Positions 50,701-60,800 of a DNA stretch of 64,000 nt are shown here, piece by piece. Under the pieces are notes generated by a model. It saw only the letters and a list, made by a program, of their open reading frames with translations, was not told the DNA's origin and made no database searches. How positions within the stretch are numbered: the first letter of the stretch is position 1; the number at the start of each line of letters is the position of its first letter. The stretch comes from Leuctra nigra. Taxonomy: Eukaryota > Arthropoda > Insecta > Plecoptera > Leuctridae. Where the stretch lies: the NCBI GenBank assembly GCA_934045905.1, contig OW203762.1:12429647-12493646 (forward strand). Reading direction: 5' to 3'. A program made the translations under genes and the position numbers.

Positions 50701-52918
50701 CAGTCAGACTAACATGAAATCGCTTGACAGGTTCAAGCCTAGTACCTGGGACAGTGGCGGCTATTACAGTGTGCAAGGTGTGACAATTGCACACCTGATC
50801 ATCCAAGAAAATTATTTAAAAGTGCTCCCTAATCCAGGAAGTAGGAAGTTAAATATTTTGTCTAATCATTTTGCTCTCCAAAAGACGTAAAAATGCATCA
50901 ATTTCAAACTAAAGATACAAAAAAATCCGGGGTTATGCGCCCCGGCCCCGCATCTGCTGGGGGCTCTCCTCTTAGAGTACTTTCTTCTACGTCCTTCTAT
51001 GTAATTGAACACCTGTTGTAAAGCCAAATAGCCGCCACTGACCTGGGAGGGGTGGGTGGGTCCATTTAGACCGAAATGCGCCGACTATTTTGGACGTTCT
51101 GCACGCCACTGCCTGGAATCTACAGAAAGCTGCTTGAGGTCGCCCCAGCTCTGTCCCAATCGTGTGCCTCAAGTAGTTTTCTGTAGATTCCTCGATGTTG
51201 CTCGAGCAGTGACGATTTCAGAAATTTTCTAAGTGTATAATCAAACTTTAGGGAGGGCACAACAAATGTCCAATCCGGAATATAATAATCTTAAGGGGGG
51301 ATGCCCAAGTAGAGGTCTCCGATAGATATTTGAATTAATATGCTTATTTAATAGATAATTTCCTTGTGCACCATATAAACGCAAGAGAAAGTGGGGTAGC
51401 CGAACTAATTTCCAAGATATATCACTTTATAAATTTGAGTTAGCCCTATCTTTAACATATGGTAAGTCGAAAAAACACGGTAATTTTCCTAGTAAATATT
51501 AGATTTAAACTATTTTCCACAGATAGATTTTTTCCAAAAACTAATATTATGTGTATTAGACATAGAGGTATTTATTAAGATTTTTATATATACACCTAGC
51601 CGTACGTTTTTAAAAGTTAGGTGCCAAATTCTAAATAATTTTCCTATACCTCCTGTGTTAAAATTTCTTAATCTTCCGAAGACATCATATTGAAAACTCA
51701 ATATAATTCGAGAGTTGCAAGTTACAAGACATTTGATGTAACTTTTACATAAAAATATAGTTGAAATGTTGAAAAAATTAATAAAAGTCGTACATTTCAA
51801 CAAAAAATATTTTCGGAAAATCTACTTGGGCATCCCTCCTTAAGGGGGGTATGGAGAGAGATAGCTACACGTGGGTCCATGGTGCATAGTCCGGGGAAAT
51901 TATACGTTCTCAAAGGCTCGAGTTCCTCAGAGTTTTCGAGATGATTTGATTAAAATTTCTTCATGAGACCTTCTACATTGTTCTGGAGAGACCTCCACCG
52001 AGTATTATTTATGTAAATTATTGTTATATCTATGTAGGTACCTATTTAACATTGTATTTTATTGTGTATTTGACAATGAATGTAGGTAGGTACCTATATT
52101 CAACATATGGATTTTAGTATTTGGTAGGTATGTATATTTTAATAGCAGAACTGCTAAAATAAATAAATCTATCTATCTATCTAAACTTACAACTATACCT
52201 ACAGTTAATGTTTGTACAATAGTATAGGGTTAATAAATCATAAAATTCGACCCTCTGTTTCTCCGAATGGGAAAAGTTGGACATAGAGCACTTACACTCT
52301 GAGGCGATGACATGGTGAGCTCTGATTTCATTGATAAAATCAATTTGTTTGAGTGTCAAGGAACGTGGACCAGCAGAGCAGCCCAAATTCCGTTTTTAAT
52401 TCTGCCAAAATCATGGCCGCGGGGCTCTAGTATCTTCATTTTCAGTCACTTTAATCCATGGAAAATGAATGCTTTAATCCATGGATTAAAATGACTGAAA
52501 ATTAACCTAGAACCCCGCGGCCATGATTTTGGCAGAATTAAAAACAGAATTTGGGCTGAAGACAATTTAAGTACCTTTCAAATACCTATTTGATAATTGT
52601 CATAATAGCCCAACTAAAACTCATTAATTATTAGAGTTTTTTTAAACTATCGGTAATAAAAGCTCTTCTCAGTATACTTTCTAGCTCTACGTACTTTTTT
52701 CTACCTTTAGCTCTACTAAAACGTTGTAAACAATGAATAATTTTCACATAAAATTGATCATTTTGTCTATAACTTCCCCTTCCAATTTAGTTTTGCTAAC
52801 ATATTACCAAATATTTCCTACCTTGTTCGTCTTCTGACTGCTCTGAATCAGACGGCATACGATATTTATACTTGGGCACGATGTTTTTCCCGCTGCCATC
52901 TTGATTGTTAAAGTTCAT
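47704..52918 (-). CDS. Trp/Pro/Gln-rich repeat protein, function unknown
   Basis: Three exons: 52918-52822, 50145-49687 and 47897-47704 (TGA); both junctions are phase 1 and the product has about 249 residues. Exon 1 is acidic at its end (PSDSEQSEDEQ). Exon 2 is rich in Trp and Pro (YPHAWPPSAWPSAWSAGPW) and then holds repeats of EQPKLVGWEEQPK with VPRHG between them, encoded by a roughly 60-bp minisatellite. Exon 3 is basic and helical (KRNRNRKLIPIPDLVLDD, WERKVLRFLRDNLAAG). There is no signal peptide or membrane segment, so it should be intracellular. I do not recognise the family. Intron 1 contains a tandem array of copies of the exon-2 acceptor. Confidence 0.75.
48222..48300. repeat. hAT-like fragment
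   Basis: CAGTGGTACTCAACCTTGAC and GGCGGGCCGC resemble a Charlie-type hAT terminus. No right end found. Confidence 0.4.
48351..48658. mobile_element. hAT-like MITE, 308 bp
   Basis: Ends CAGGCACGTAGGA and TCCTACGTGCCTG, target duplication GTTCATTC (48343-48350, 48659-48666). Inside are two GCCCCGCAGGGCGTTTTTTT blocks. Same family as 53734-54079. Confidence 0.85.
49190..49345 (-). mobile_element. 3' fragment of LINE family A
   Basis: The complement of the 3' UTR at about 14610-14775, with CACTGGTGGATTCAGTT-like sequence and a (TAA)n tail at the left. It lies in intron 2 of the minus-strand gene. Confidence 0.8.
50135..50602 (-). repeat. ~74-bp tandem repeat of the exon-2 splice acceptor
   Basis: Exon 2 starts after TTTTCTGTAG/ATTCC at 50145. 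The same acceptor and exon start recur upstream in the transcript at 50219, 50293, 50366, 50528 and 50602, each with a polypyrimidine stretch and the GGCCCCG exon sequence. Reading on from an upstream acceptor meets an in-frame TAA within about 20 codons. The last copy is split by a hAT-like element whose target duplication is CCTGGAAT, at the acceptor itself. Confidence 0.8.
50603..51111. mobile_element. hAT-like element with a second one nested in it
   Basis: Ends CAGTGGCGTGCTGACC and GCACGCCACTG, target duplication CCTGGAAT (50595-50602, 51112-51119). It is interrupted by 50752-51040. Confidence 0.85.
50752..51040. mobile_element. nested hAT-like MITE, 289 bp
   Basis: Ends CAGTGGCGGCTATTA and TAGCCGCCACTG, target duplication ACCTGGGA (50744-50751, 51041-51048). 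Confidence 0.85.
51295..51839. mobile_element. piggyBac-like MITE, 545 bp
   Basis: Ends GGGGGGATGCCCAAGTAGA and TCTACTTGGGCATCCCTCC, with TTAA on both sides (51291-51294, 51840-51843). AT-rich inside, no coding frame. Confidence 0.8.
52379..52558. repeat. 180-bp foldback MITE
   Basis: Arms of about 80 bp begin CAGCCCAAATTCCG and include CATGGCCGCGGGG. The centre is a second small palindrome around ATCCATGGATT. Confidence 0.75.
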
Positions 52919-52980
52919 TTTTGAAAACTTGAAACTTTATTTTACGTGGAGGTGCTTTCTGTTTGCTGTTCACGGAACGA

Positions 52981-53014
52981 ATGAGGACTGCAAATTACCG
53001 GCGGGCCTTTTATA
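52981..53014 (-). promoter_or_regulatory. TATA core promoter of the Trp/Pro/Gln-rich gene
   Basis: On the minus strand GGTTATAAAAGGCCC (TATA box at 53014-53008) lies about 90 bases before the ATG, with GCAGTCCTCATTC about 25-30 bases downstream as a likely start region. This gives a 5' leader of about 65-70 bases. Confidence 0.6.
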
Positions 53015-53260
53015 ACCTCGGTGTAAAAAAAATATTTTCATTGTTGAAAATTGGAGGGAAAAAATTTAAAAGCGCGGCAAATAGAAGGCGCTGGCGTGAA
53101 GCCAACAATGGAAATGTTTTAAAAGATTTTTAGTTTTTAGCAATCAATGTGCAATTTTGACAACATCCTAGGTACTTCAAAGTGCACTTTTGACAACTGT
53201 TAAAATATGTTAAAATTAGTTATTATGTACCAAATTATGACTCACGACCATTCTCGAACA

Positions 53261-53306
53261 AGATGGAATTTTTACTTTACTATAGTCAAGTAAAAATTCC
53301 ATCTGA
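53261..53306. repeat. short perfect hairpin
   Basis: GATGGAATTTTTACTT and its exact complement surround a 10-base loop, upstream of the promoter at 53014. Confidence 0.7.
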
Positions 53307-53733
53307 AGACTCCAGTAAAATTAAAAAGGCCATCAGTAGGTAAACTATGACAATAACTCAAATAAGCTTTGCATTTTGGTTTCTCATTCCAGATGCCTTG
53401 TAAAATATCTTGGGATTTGTTCAAGCTGTTCAATGTTCATTTGTCTGAAGACCTGAGAAAATATGAAGTAATTTTTGTTTGTATTTAACCAAACTGTATT
53501 TCAAATCAACCACCCAACCCTCATTAGTGGGGAGAGATGTTAATTCTATTAGAGAGCCTGTAAATATCTTTTCCCACACCTTAAATCATGCATTGTACCA
53601 TGCCAGTTAGGTGTTCCAGCAATCATGACTATTTTTGATCTGATCGTTGTGGACTGCTCACTCGCTTCCACCCGCCAAGATGGGTGTGAAAATGTTGATC
53701 AAGGTATGAACATCAACCATGATCAACCATGAT

Positions 53734-54079
53734 CAGGCGCGTAGGAAGAGGGAGAGGGGGGGATGGGGGGGATTATCCCCCCCCCCCCCCACTCGAGCAA
53801 GCTGAAATTAAGTCTAGTGACCAATAATCAGTTAAAAATTGTTATATTCTAAAAAATAGGAAGTTATTTGTTGTAATTTGGGCATCCCTTAATCAATTTT
53901 AAAATGTTTATATTCGAAAAAGTGCCCTGCGGGGTAACAATTGGAATGTTTTTGCTAACAGTGTGTGCATTTTAAAGCCCCAGAATTACTTTTAACTGGG
54001 TTAAATTCTAAAAACCGCCCTGCGGGGCTGATACTGGGGGGCACACCCCTCCATGATGAAAGTAGTTCCTACGCGCCTG
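53734..54079. mobile_element. hAT-like MITE, 346 bp
   Basis: Ends CAGGCGCGTAGGA and TCCTACGCGCCTG, target duplication ACCATGAT (53726-53733, 54080-54087). The interior has G/C runs and two CCCTGCGGGG blocks, as in 48351-48658. Confidence 0.88.
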
Positions 54080-54158
54080 ACCATGATAAACTAAACATTA
54101 ATTTATAAAATATTGTCAAAAAAATTGTCAAATAGTGTCAAAAATATTCCTATTTATT

Positions 54159-54400
54159 CAGGGGCGGTCTGGGATGAAAAGGACCTGGATGCAATGAGGC
54201 AGCAAAGGGCCCGGATAAACTTGTGACAGGGCCCGTAAAACAAAGTAGAGATAGAAGAAAGTGTACCTACCTATGTAAAATGAGTAAAAACGCTATGAAA
54301 AACGACAGTAAAATGTAAATAAGGGCCCGTTATATGGGAAAAAGGGCCCATAAAAGACAAGGACCGGAGATGCGATCACACCCTGGGCCAGACCGCCACG
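54159..54400. mobile_element. hAT-like MITE, 242 bp
   Basis: Ends CAGGGGCGGTCTGGG and CCAGACCGCCACG, target duplication TATTTATT (54151-54158, 54401-54408). Inside are several GGGCCCG blocks. Sister copy at 56400-56633. Confidence 0.85.
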
Positions 54401-54839
54401 TATTTATTTGCATGTAATAATAAGTTGATACGTCAAGAGTCAATTGTGACTGACCACTTACGAACAAATTTGAGGAATTCACGGATCTTGATCTTACTGA
54501 TTATAATTGAATTCTCCCTTCTTTAAAATTCATTCTATTGGATTGGAATATTTCCAAAAATAAGGTACTATAGGCTAGTGATTGAGGAAGGTAGGTAGGT
54601 AAAAAATTTAAGTGACATTTAAAAAATAGGGTTTTTATTTATATCGTATACCTTATAATAAACATAAAGAATTTCCAACAATAAAATACACCATATGAAC
54701 AATGGCTTTGATTAATAAACGATTTCATCGTAACAGTTGACTTAATAATAATTGTTATGTCTAACATTAATAATAAAATACAAAATATATAGTTTTTAAA
54801 TATGTATAAATGTATGAATGGTTAAAACTATTGTAACGC

Positions 54840-57800
54840 CTAGATAACTAGTTGAGCAACGTTGGGCGCCGGTTTCGTTCCGAGGTTGAAGGCTATTGGT
54901 CGATACGGTTTGCTCTTCAGGACGAACGGTTGCACAGAAGTCAAGTTGACATGGTTCACAGCTGGCGATGCTTCCTGAAAACAGCGACCAATCACAATAA
55001 ATTTTTAATTATTAATATTTTATTGTTGAACAACTGGAAGAGAAGGAAGAAGACAAAGACAAGGAGGAGACCCCAGGCCAGCTGGTTTCCCGGAGTCCTG
55101 CGGCCCTAGTGTCGGTGGGAACACCCACCCCCTGACCTATTGTATAATAAATGAAACTAGAGGATTGATTATTATTATTATTAGATTTATGAATTACAAC
55201 ACTTTCTAGAAAGTCACTAGGTATGAATAGTCACTTAAATACAAATGTTTTGAGATGTACGTTACACTTATCAATCATAGGTAGGTACTTGTATGATTTA
55301 GTTTTTGAATTAGATTTTTTAGCGATTATGGCGATTGGTGATTATGAAATTTGTAGGACTGTCAACTCAAGTTTCAAGTTTGTTAGAGTTTCTCCATCCC
55401 TTTGTCTTTTGGCATTGCATTTCACTTGAATGCCTCATACAATATGTGTATCTCTTGAGAAATTCAAACCAATCACATTGAAAATCAGTAAGCATTAAAC
55501 CTACATCATTCTTGGCGAGAAAGAAGATTGAATGGGAATAGGAAAGGAAAACACATATTTTGTGTCTCGTTGCAAATACAAAATTAAATTCAAATAGGTA
55601 GATTATAAACAATTTCTGTATTTTTTATGTTCTTGATGTAAAAAAATTTCCCTGTACCTTTAATTTACAGCGCCAAACAGTGGTTAATTTTGGGGCGGAC
55701 AAGAGCAGACGCGTCCCCTCACTCTTTTTTCCAGGGTGGACGCCGTCCGCCCACTTATTTTTCATAGAAGTAAAAATTGGCTTAAAATTGTGTACAAATC
55801 GCGTAGAAAGGCACCAAATTTGATCCTGAAAGTCAAAATTTTCCCTGGGCTATGCGCCCGGACCCACATTATGTTGGGGAGCTCTCCCCTCAAACCCCCC
55901 GAATTGCGAATTGCTACGAATTGCTTTCGTAAGCAAATATGTTTCGCCTGACATCGCCGAGCGTCCGCCCACTTATTATTTTACAAATTAACCACTGGCG
56001 CCAAATATTTCATCAGGACCACAGATGAGGAACAGACATATTTTAAATTCTTTCATGGTCACTCATGCAATGTAGAGTTAAAAATGGTAATAGGAGAGTA
56101 CTATCGGACGTAGTGATTGTGTTATTGTAAAAACTGTGCACTAGCTACCTGGTTCTCGTTGTCATCGTCGGACGTGCAGCTGGGTTCCGCAGACTTACTG
56201 CGCGGTCGCGGCGCGGGGCTGGGTGACCTGAAACGCGCAACACTCGTTCAACTGCAGTTCGTAGCTCTTCAACAGATTCAACCAACACATTCGCAAACAC
56301 ATTATTGACCTCCACTGACCATCAACATTTGATAATTTAGGAAAGGAATGTTTTATTAGCCAGTTTTGGAGATTTAATCTTAATTGAAACAGGGGCAGTC
56401 TGGGAAGTAAAGGACCGGGATGCGATGAGGCAAAGGGCCCGGATAAACATGTGACAGGGCCCGTAAAACACAGTTGATAGAAATAATTTATGTAAAATGA
56501 CTAAAAATGCTGGTTAATATGAAAAACTACAGTAAAATGTATTTAGGGGCCCGTAATATGGGAAAAAGGGTCCTTAAACGACAGGGGCCCGGAATGCGAT
56601 CGTAACCTGGCACCCCGGGCCAGACCGCCACTGAATTGAAAAATATTTCAAAATAAACCTAAAATGTCAATAACTTTTAAATTTCATGACCAATTTTGCT
56701 GAAAATATTTAGAACATAATTAAATGTTGGTTTTGCAGACTACTACCTTGACAGAACATGATGTGAACGTGCATGATGTATTGTATAATTGTGTATTGTG
56801 TGAATAAACAATAAAATAGAAACAAAATATTATGCTTTGTGAAGTAACACAAACTAAGCATCAACATGGGTGAAGCAAATCCAACTATTCTACTGTAAGT
56901 ACGTAGATTCTCGGACCAACCTTGAGTGTGGTCCCAGCATGATGTGATGACTAGAACTGTATTAATTGGTTCCCAACCAACTAACTTTTGTACATCCTGT
57001 GAGATAAATGCCATTGCACCGAATTAGTTGTTAGTATGCGGGAGTTATATGTACAACAATACCACCCTCCTACCCCAAGCTCTACGTTGATTCAACTAAA
57101 TCAACAGGTAAAACACTTATAATATGGCTGATTAATTCAAAAATAGAAATGAGCTAAATATTTAACAATACAATACCTATAGAATTCATATTTTTTTTTT
57201 TATCTAAATACAGTTGGGGAAGTTACATTTTAAAAATAAAGTTTCAAAAGTTCAGTTCTCAAAAAATAGTTTCCAGACGGTCAAGTTCCTTTTATGCATG
57301 AAGAAAAAGTTCACTACAAAAAGTTGGTCGAAAGAACCTTCAAAATTTCAAAGTTTTCTGTCCTCATACCTTTACAAGGTGATTGGTTTCTCAAGTCGAT
57401 ATGTGATGTCCAGGAATTATAGTTATGATGGAAACATTAGGAGGGGGGGGGGGGGGGGGGAATTAGGCTACCCATTGTTATCAATCGATAATAGGAACTT
57501 AAGAAGTTCTCTAAAAAGTAAAAATATGAACTTTTGAACATGGTTTAAGTTTATTCAAAAGGGAATGTGTTTAGTACAAACCTGAATTTAAAAATTCCTT
57601 CCCCAACACTGGTATTTATAATTTATTCAAACAACAGTTTGTCTAAACCTTGTGAGTGAATAGTTCTAACCATTTACTTTCTAACTAATCTAATGTGTTA
57701 ATTAACTAGGTACCAAACAAGTTATCTTATAATTAATATAATTTTAAAAATGTATTTCTATGGAAAGCAAAAGCTTCTCTCCAATGACTACTGTCTACAA

Positions 57801-60800
57801 TACGGTCCTATAGCCTCAATTTATTCATTTTCAACATCATATCTTTCCATGTGTAACTTATAACCAAAAAGCCACATCAACCAACCCATGACTGTCGAAG
57901 CAAGGCATCATTGTGTGACTGTGAATACTGCCTTGGGTTAATTTCAGCCTCCTTCTGCTTTTACCAGGGACAAATGTTAACAATATGACGCTCAAGTCTT
58001 GCAGCAAGCTGCATACTTCGTTGAAAGTATTGAAGGTACCTTTAATTTCATACATGGGGTAAAATACTGTTAACCAAAAATGTGTACACAATTAAATCAC
58101 TAAAATGTAAAACATTTCAGAAAATAACGTATTACATTTTAATAACATATCTGGCCAACTGAATTGTTATGTTAAATTAATTTGGGTTATTCTTATTCAC
58201 CACCAAACTACAAATATTAGGTATCAAAATACACCCCAGTTTCTTGTAAATCATCAAATTATATTTGTATGATACAAGTAGGTATAAATTAAAACTGAAT
58301 TAAAAACCTTAAAGACTCGAGCGCCTAATCGTTCCGACCCTGTATTAAGTGTTAGCGGCAAAGCAATGGTGCGTGAACGGAACCGACTGTACCTGCTCTG
58401 TTGCCGAGACGTTGGCCGCGTGTTCGGCTGCGACGGCTCCGAGTCGGAGCTGAGCGAGCGCAGGGCACCGTGCGCGAAGTCCCGGCGGTAGTTGTCCGAA
58501 GAAGAAGAGCCTCGGTCGTCGCCTGCGGGTAGAACATCTCTCGGTGAAGAGCAAAACCAAGACTCCACTCAAGTGGCCACATCCATTTAATAATATTAAT
58601 GTAAATTAAGCCCCATTTTCACGGTGCAATTTCTTGAACAACTTCTGTGCCACAGAGGTTCTGCTCGTGCGCAGTGTCACTTTTGAGATGAAAAAGTGAC
58701 TCTGCACATGTGCAGAACTTTTGTATCCCAGAAGTTGTTCAAGAAATTGCACCGTGTAAATGGGGCTTTAGTTAGTAAATTCCAGATTTCATAGAGCTGT
58801 AAGTACTGCGTAATTTACACACTGACGGCGAATGGCTAAGAGCTTGAATTACCATAGACACTTGTTGATTGGAGAAATAGTTTAGGTATGACATGAAAGG
58901 CCACCACATGTTCGCCTTCTTTATTGTCATCTGGATAATCGGATTTTGAAAAGGACTTAGAAGTTTGCAAGTAATTTACGAATCTGCGGGCGTATCTCAA
59001 ATTTATTTCTGATCTTCATGAGGTATCTTCATGCTCTAATCTTTTCTTTCTTTGAAGTACGTAACTCTGTGTATATTTCTTGTTTCATTTCTTCTTAGGA
59101 ACTAATTTCTCATAATTCTTCCCATTTCCTAGAATGGAACTCCAAACAAAATCTCACTTCTAATACTTTTAGGCCCGGTTGTACAGTGACATTCAGAAGA
59201 AAGCGGTCGTAGTGCCCCTGTGCCAGGCAGTGTGCACAGGGGCACTCCGACCGCTTTCTTCTGAATCTCACTGTACAATGTCCTGATATGTAGGTAGTAA
59301 AATCAGGTTCACCAAAGAGCCCATAGAGACCATAGATAGAGCCAGTTTTAAATGGTGATGCGCGAATTCGCGAATTGTTTTGATTGCACTATTTTCTTCT
59401 ACTAAAATCCATTTCATTGTGTATAGATCCCAAATCTACCATTTTTACATCGCGAAAAAAAACGAAATCCAACCCTGATCGCGATATTCAACATTTTCCG
59501 CGAAATTAACAAGAAATAAAGGTTTTCTATTAAAATTACTGCTTTTATCCCACTAACAGGTCACACAACAACAAATGAAACCAGTTTCTTTCCATGTGCT
59601 ACTCAATCAACCCCCTCCCCCTCGCCATCCGCTTTGCTACCCACCCTCTAAGTGAACCAGTCTAACCAGTTGATGATGCCTCCAGGCTGCTTGGTTTTGC
59701 GCCCCCATCTGTTCAAGGTCGACCTGTTTCCCCAACCCCCCTTCCACCCTCAACCAGTCGCAACTATTCATCAATAGTCTACTGACACAGAAGGATTACT
59801 CCACTGAAAATTGTTGGATTGGGAAAGAAAATATCTTGTCAAACTATACATTTTGCGTCATGAAATTTTAAATATTATGTATGGGAGAGTTGCCGATATT
59901 GGACCGGCGCCTTAATTGGACCTCCCTCGTATTTCCCGCCTTAGTAGTAGCACACACAGCCTCTATGAATATGATGTATTCTCAAGGTCAAAACAACGCT
60001 CTAATCGATTGTCAAGTCGATATATCGATCGACTCGACAAATAAATAAATTTTATGAAATTTGGCTTCTTTTACAAGGTTTCCCCTCCTTGTTTGTAAGA
60101 CATCAGATCGAAACGGAAAGTTTTATTATAAAAACTACAATACTATATTGTAAAGTGATCACATGGGCACATTATAAATGCTCACTCATTTATTTTAACT
60201 AATGGTGTGTTTTTGTTTTTAATATTTATGTCTAAAAGAAGCGAGTTGCCTCTATTGAGCCGCTAGGAGGTTCCTTGATTGGACCGCTACCTAACCCTAC
60301 TTTTATGTAGTAGTAGTAATTCTTATTAGATTTGTTACTATTTTTTAAATGGAAATATATACTTATTACATTCAATTAATGAATTATCCTAAAATCTTCC
60401 ACTTAACAGTTAGCAACGGTCAAATTACATAATGAATTAAATGAATTATTCCAAATGCTACATACTTTGATTAAGGTCAAATTACATAATGAACGAAATG
60501 AATTATTCCAAATGCTACATACTTTGATTAAGGCTTACTAAGACGAATTAATGTTCACTTTAGTGTTTTCTGTCAATTAATAATGCATAGGTACACAATT
60601 GAGCAAATAATAAAATATTGTTAACAAATGTTTTCCTTGCAATTTTCAAAAAATATGTGAACATATAATGATGGTCCAAATAAGGCACCCACTGGTCCAA
60701 TTTAGGATACTGGTTTCCTAAATTGGAACAAATTTACACTTTTTTATTTATTTTTTTTTGAAACAAGTATGTCAGATAAAAAAACAATACTGGGCGCAAT

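Noticed and set aside
54852..55109. 85-residue plus-strand frame
   Set aside because: It overlaps the terminal exon of the minus-strand gene in antisense and has no family features.
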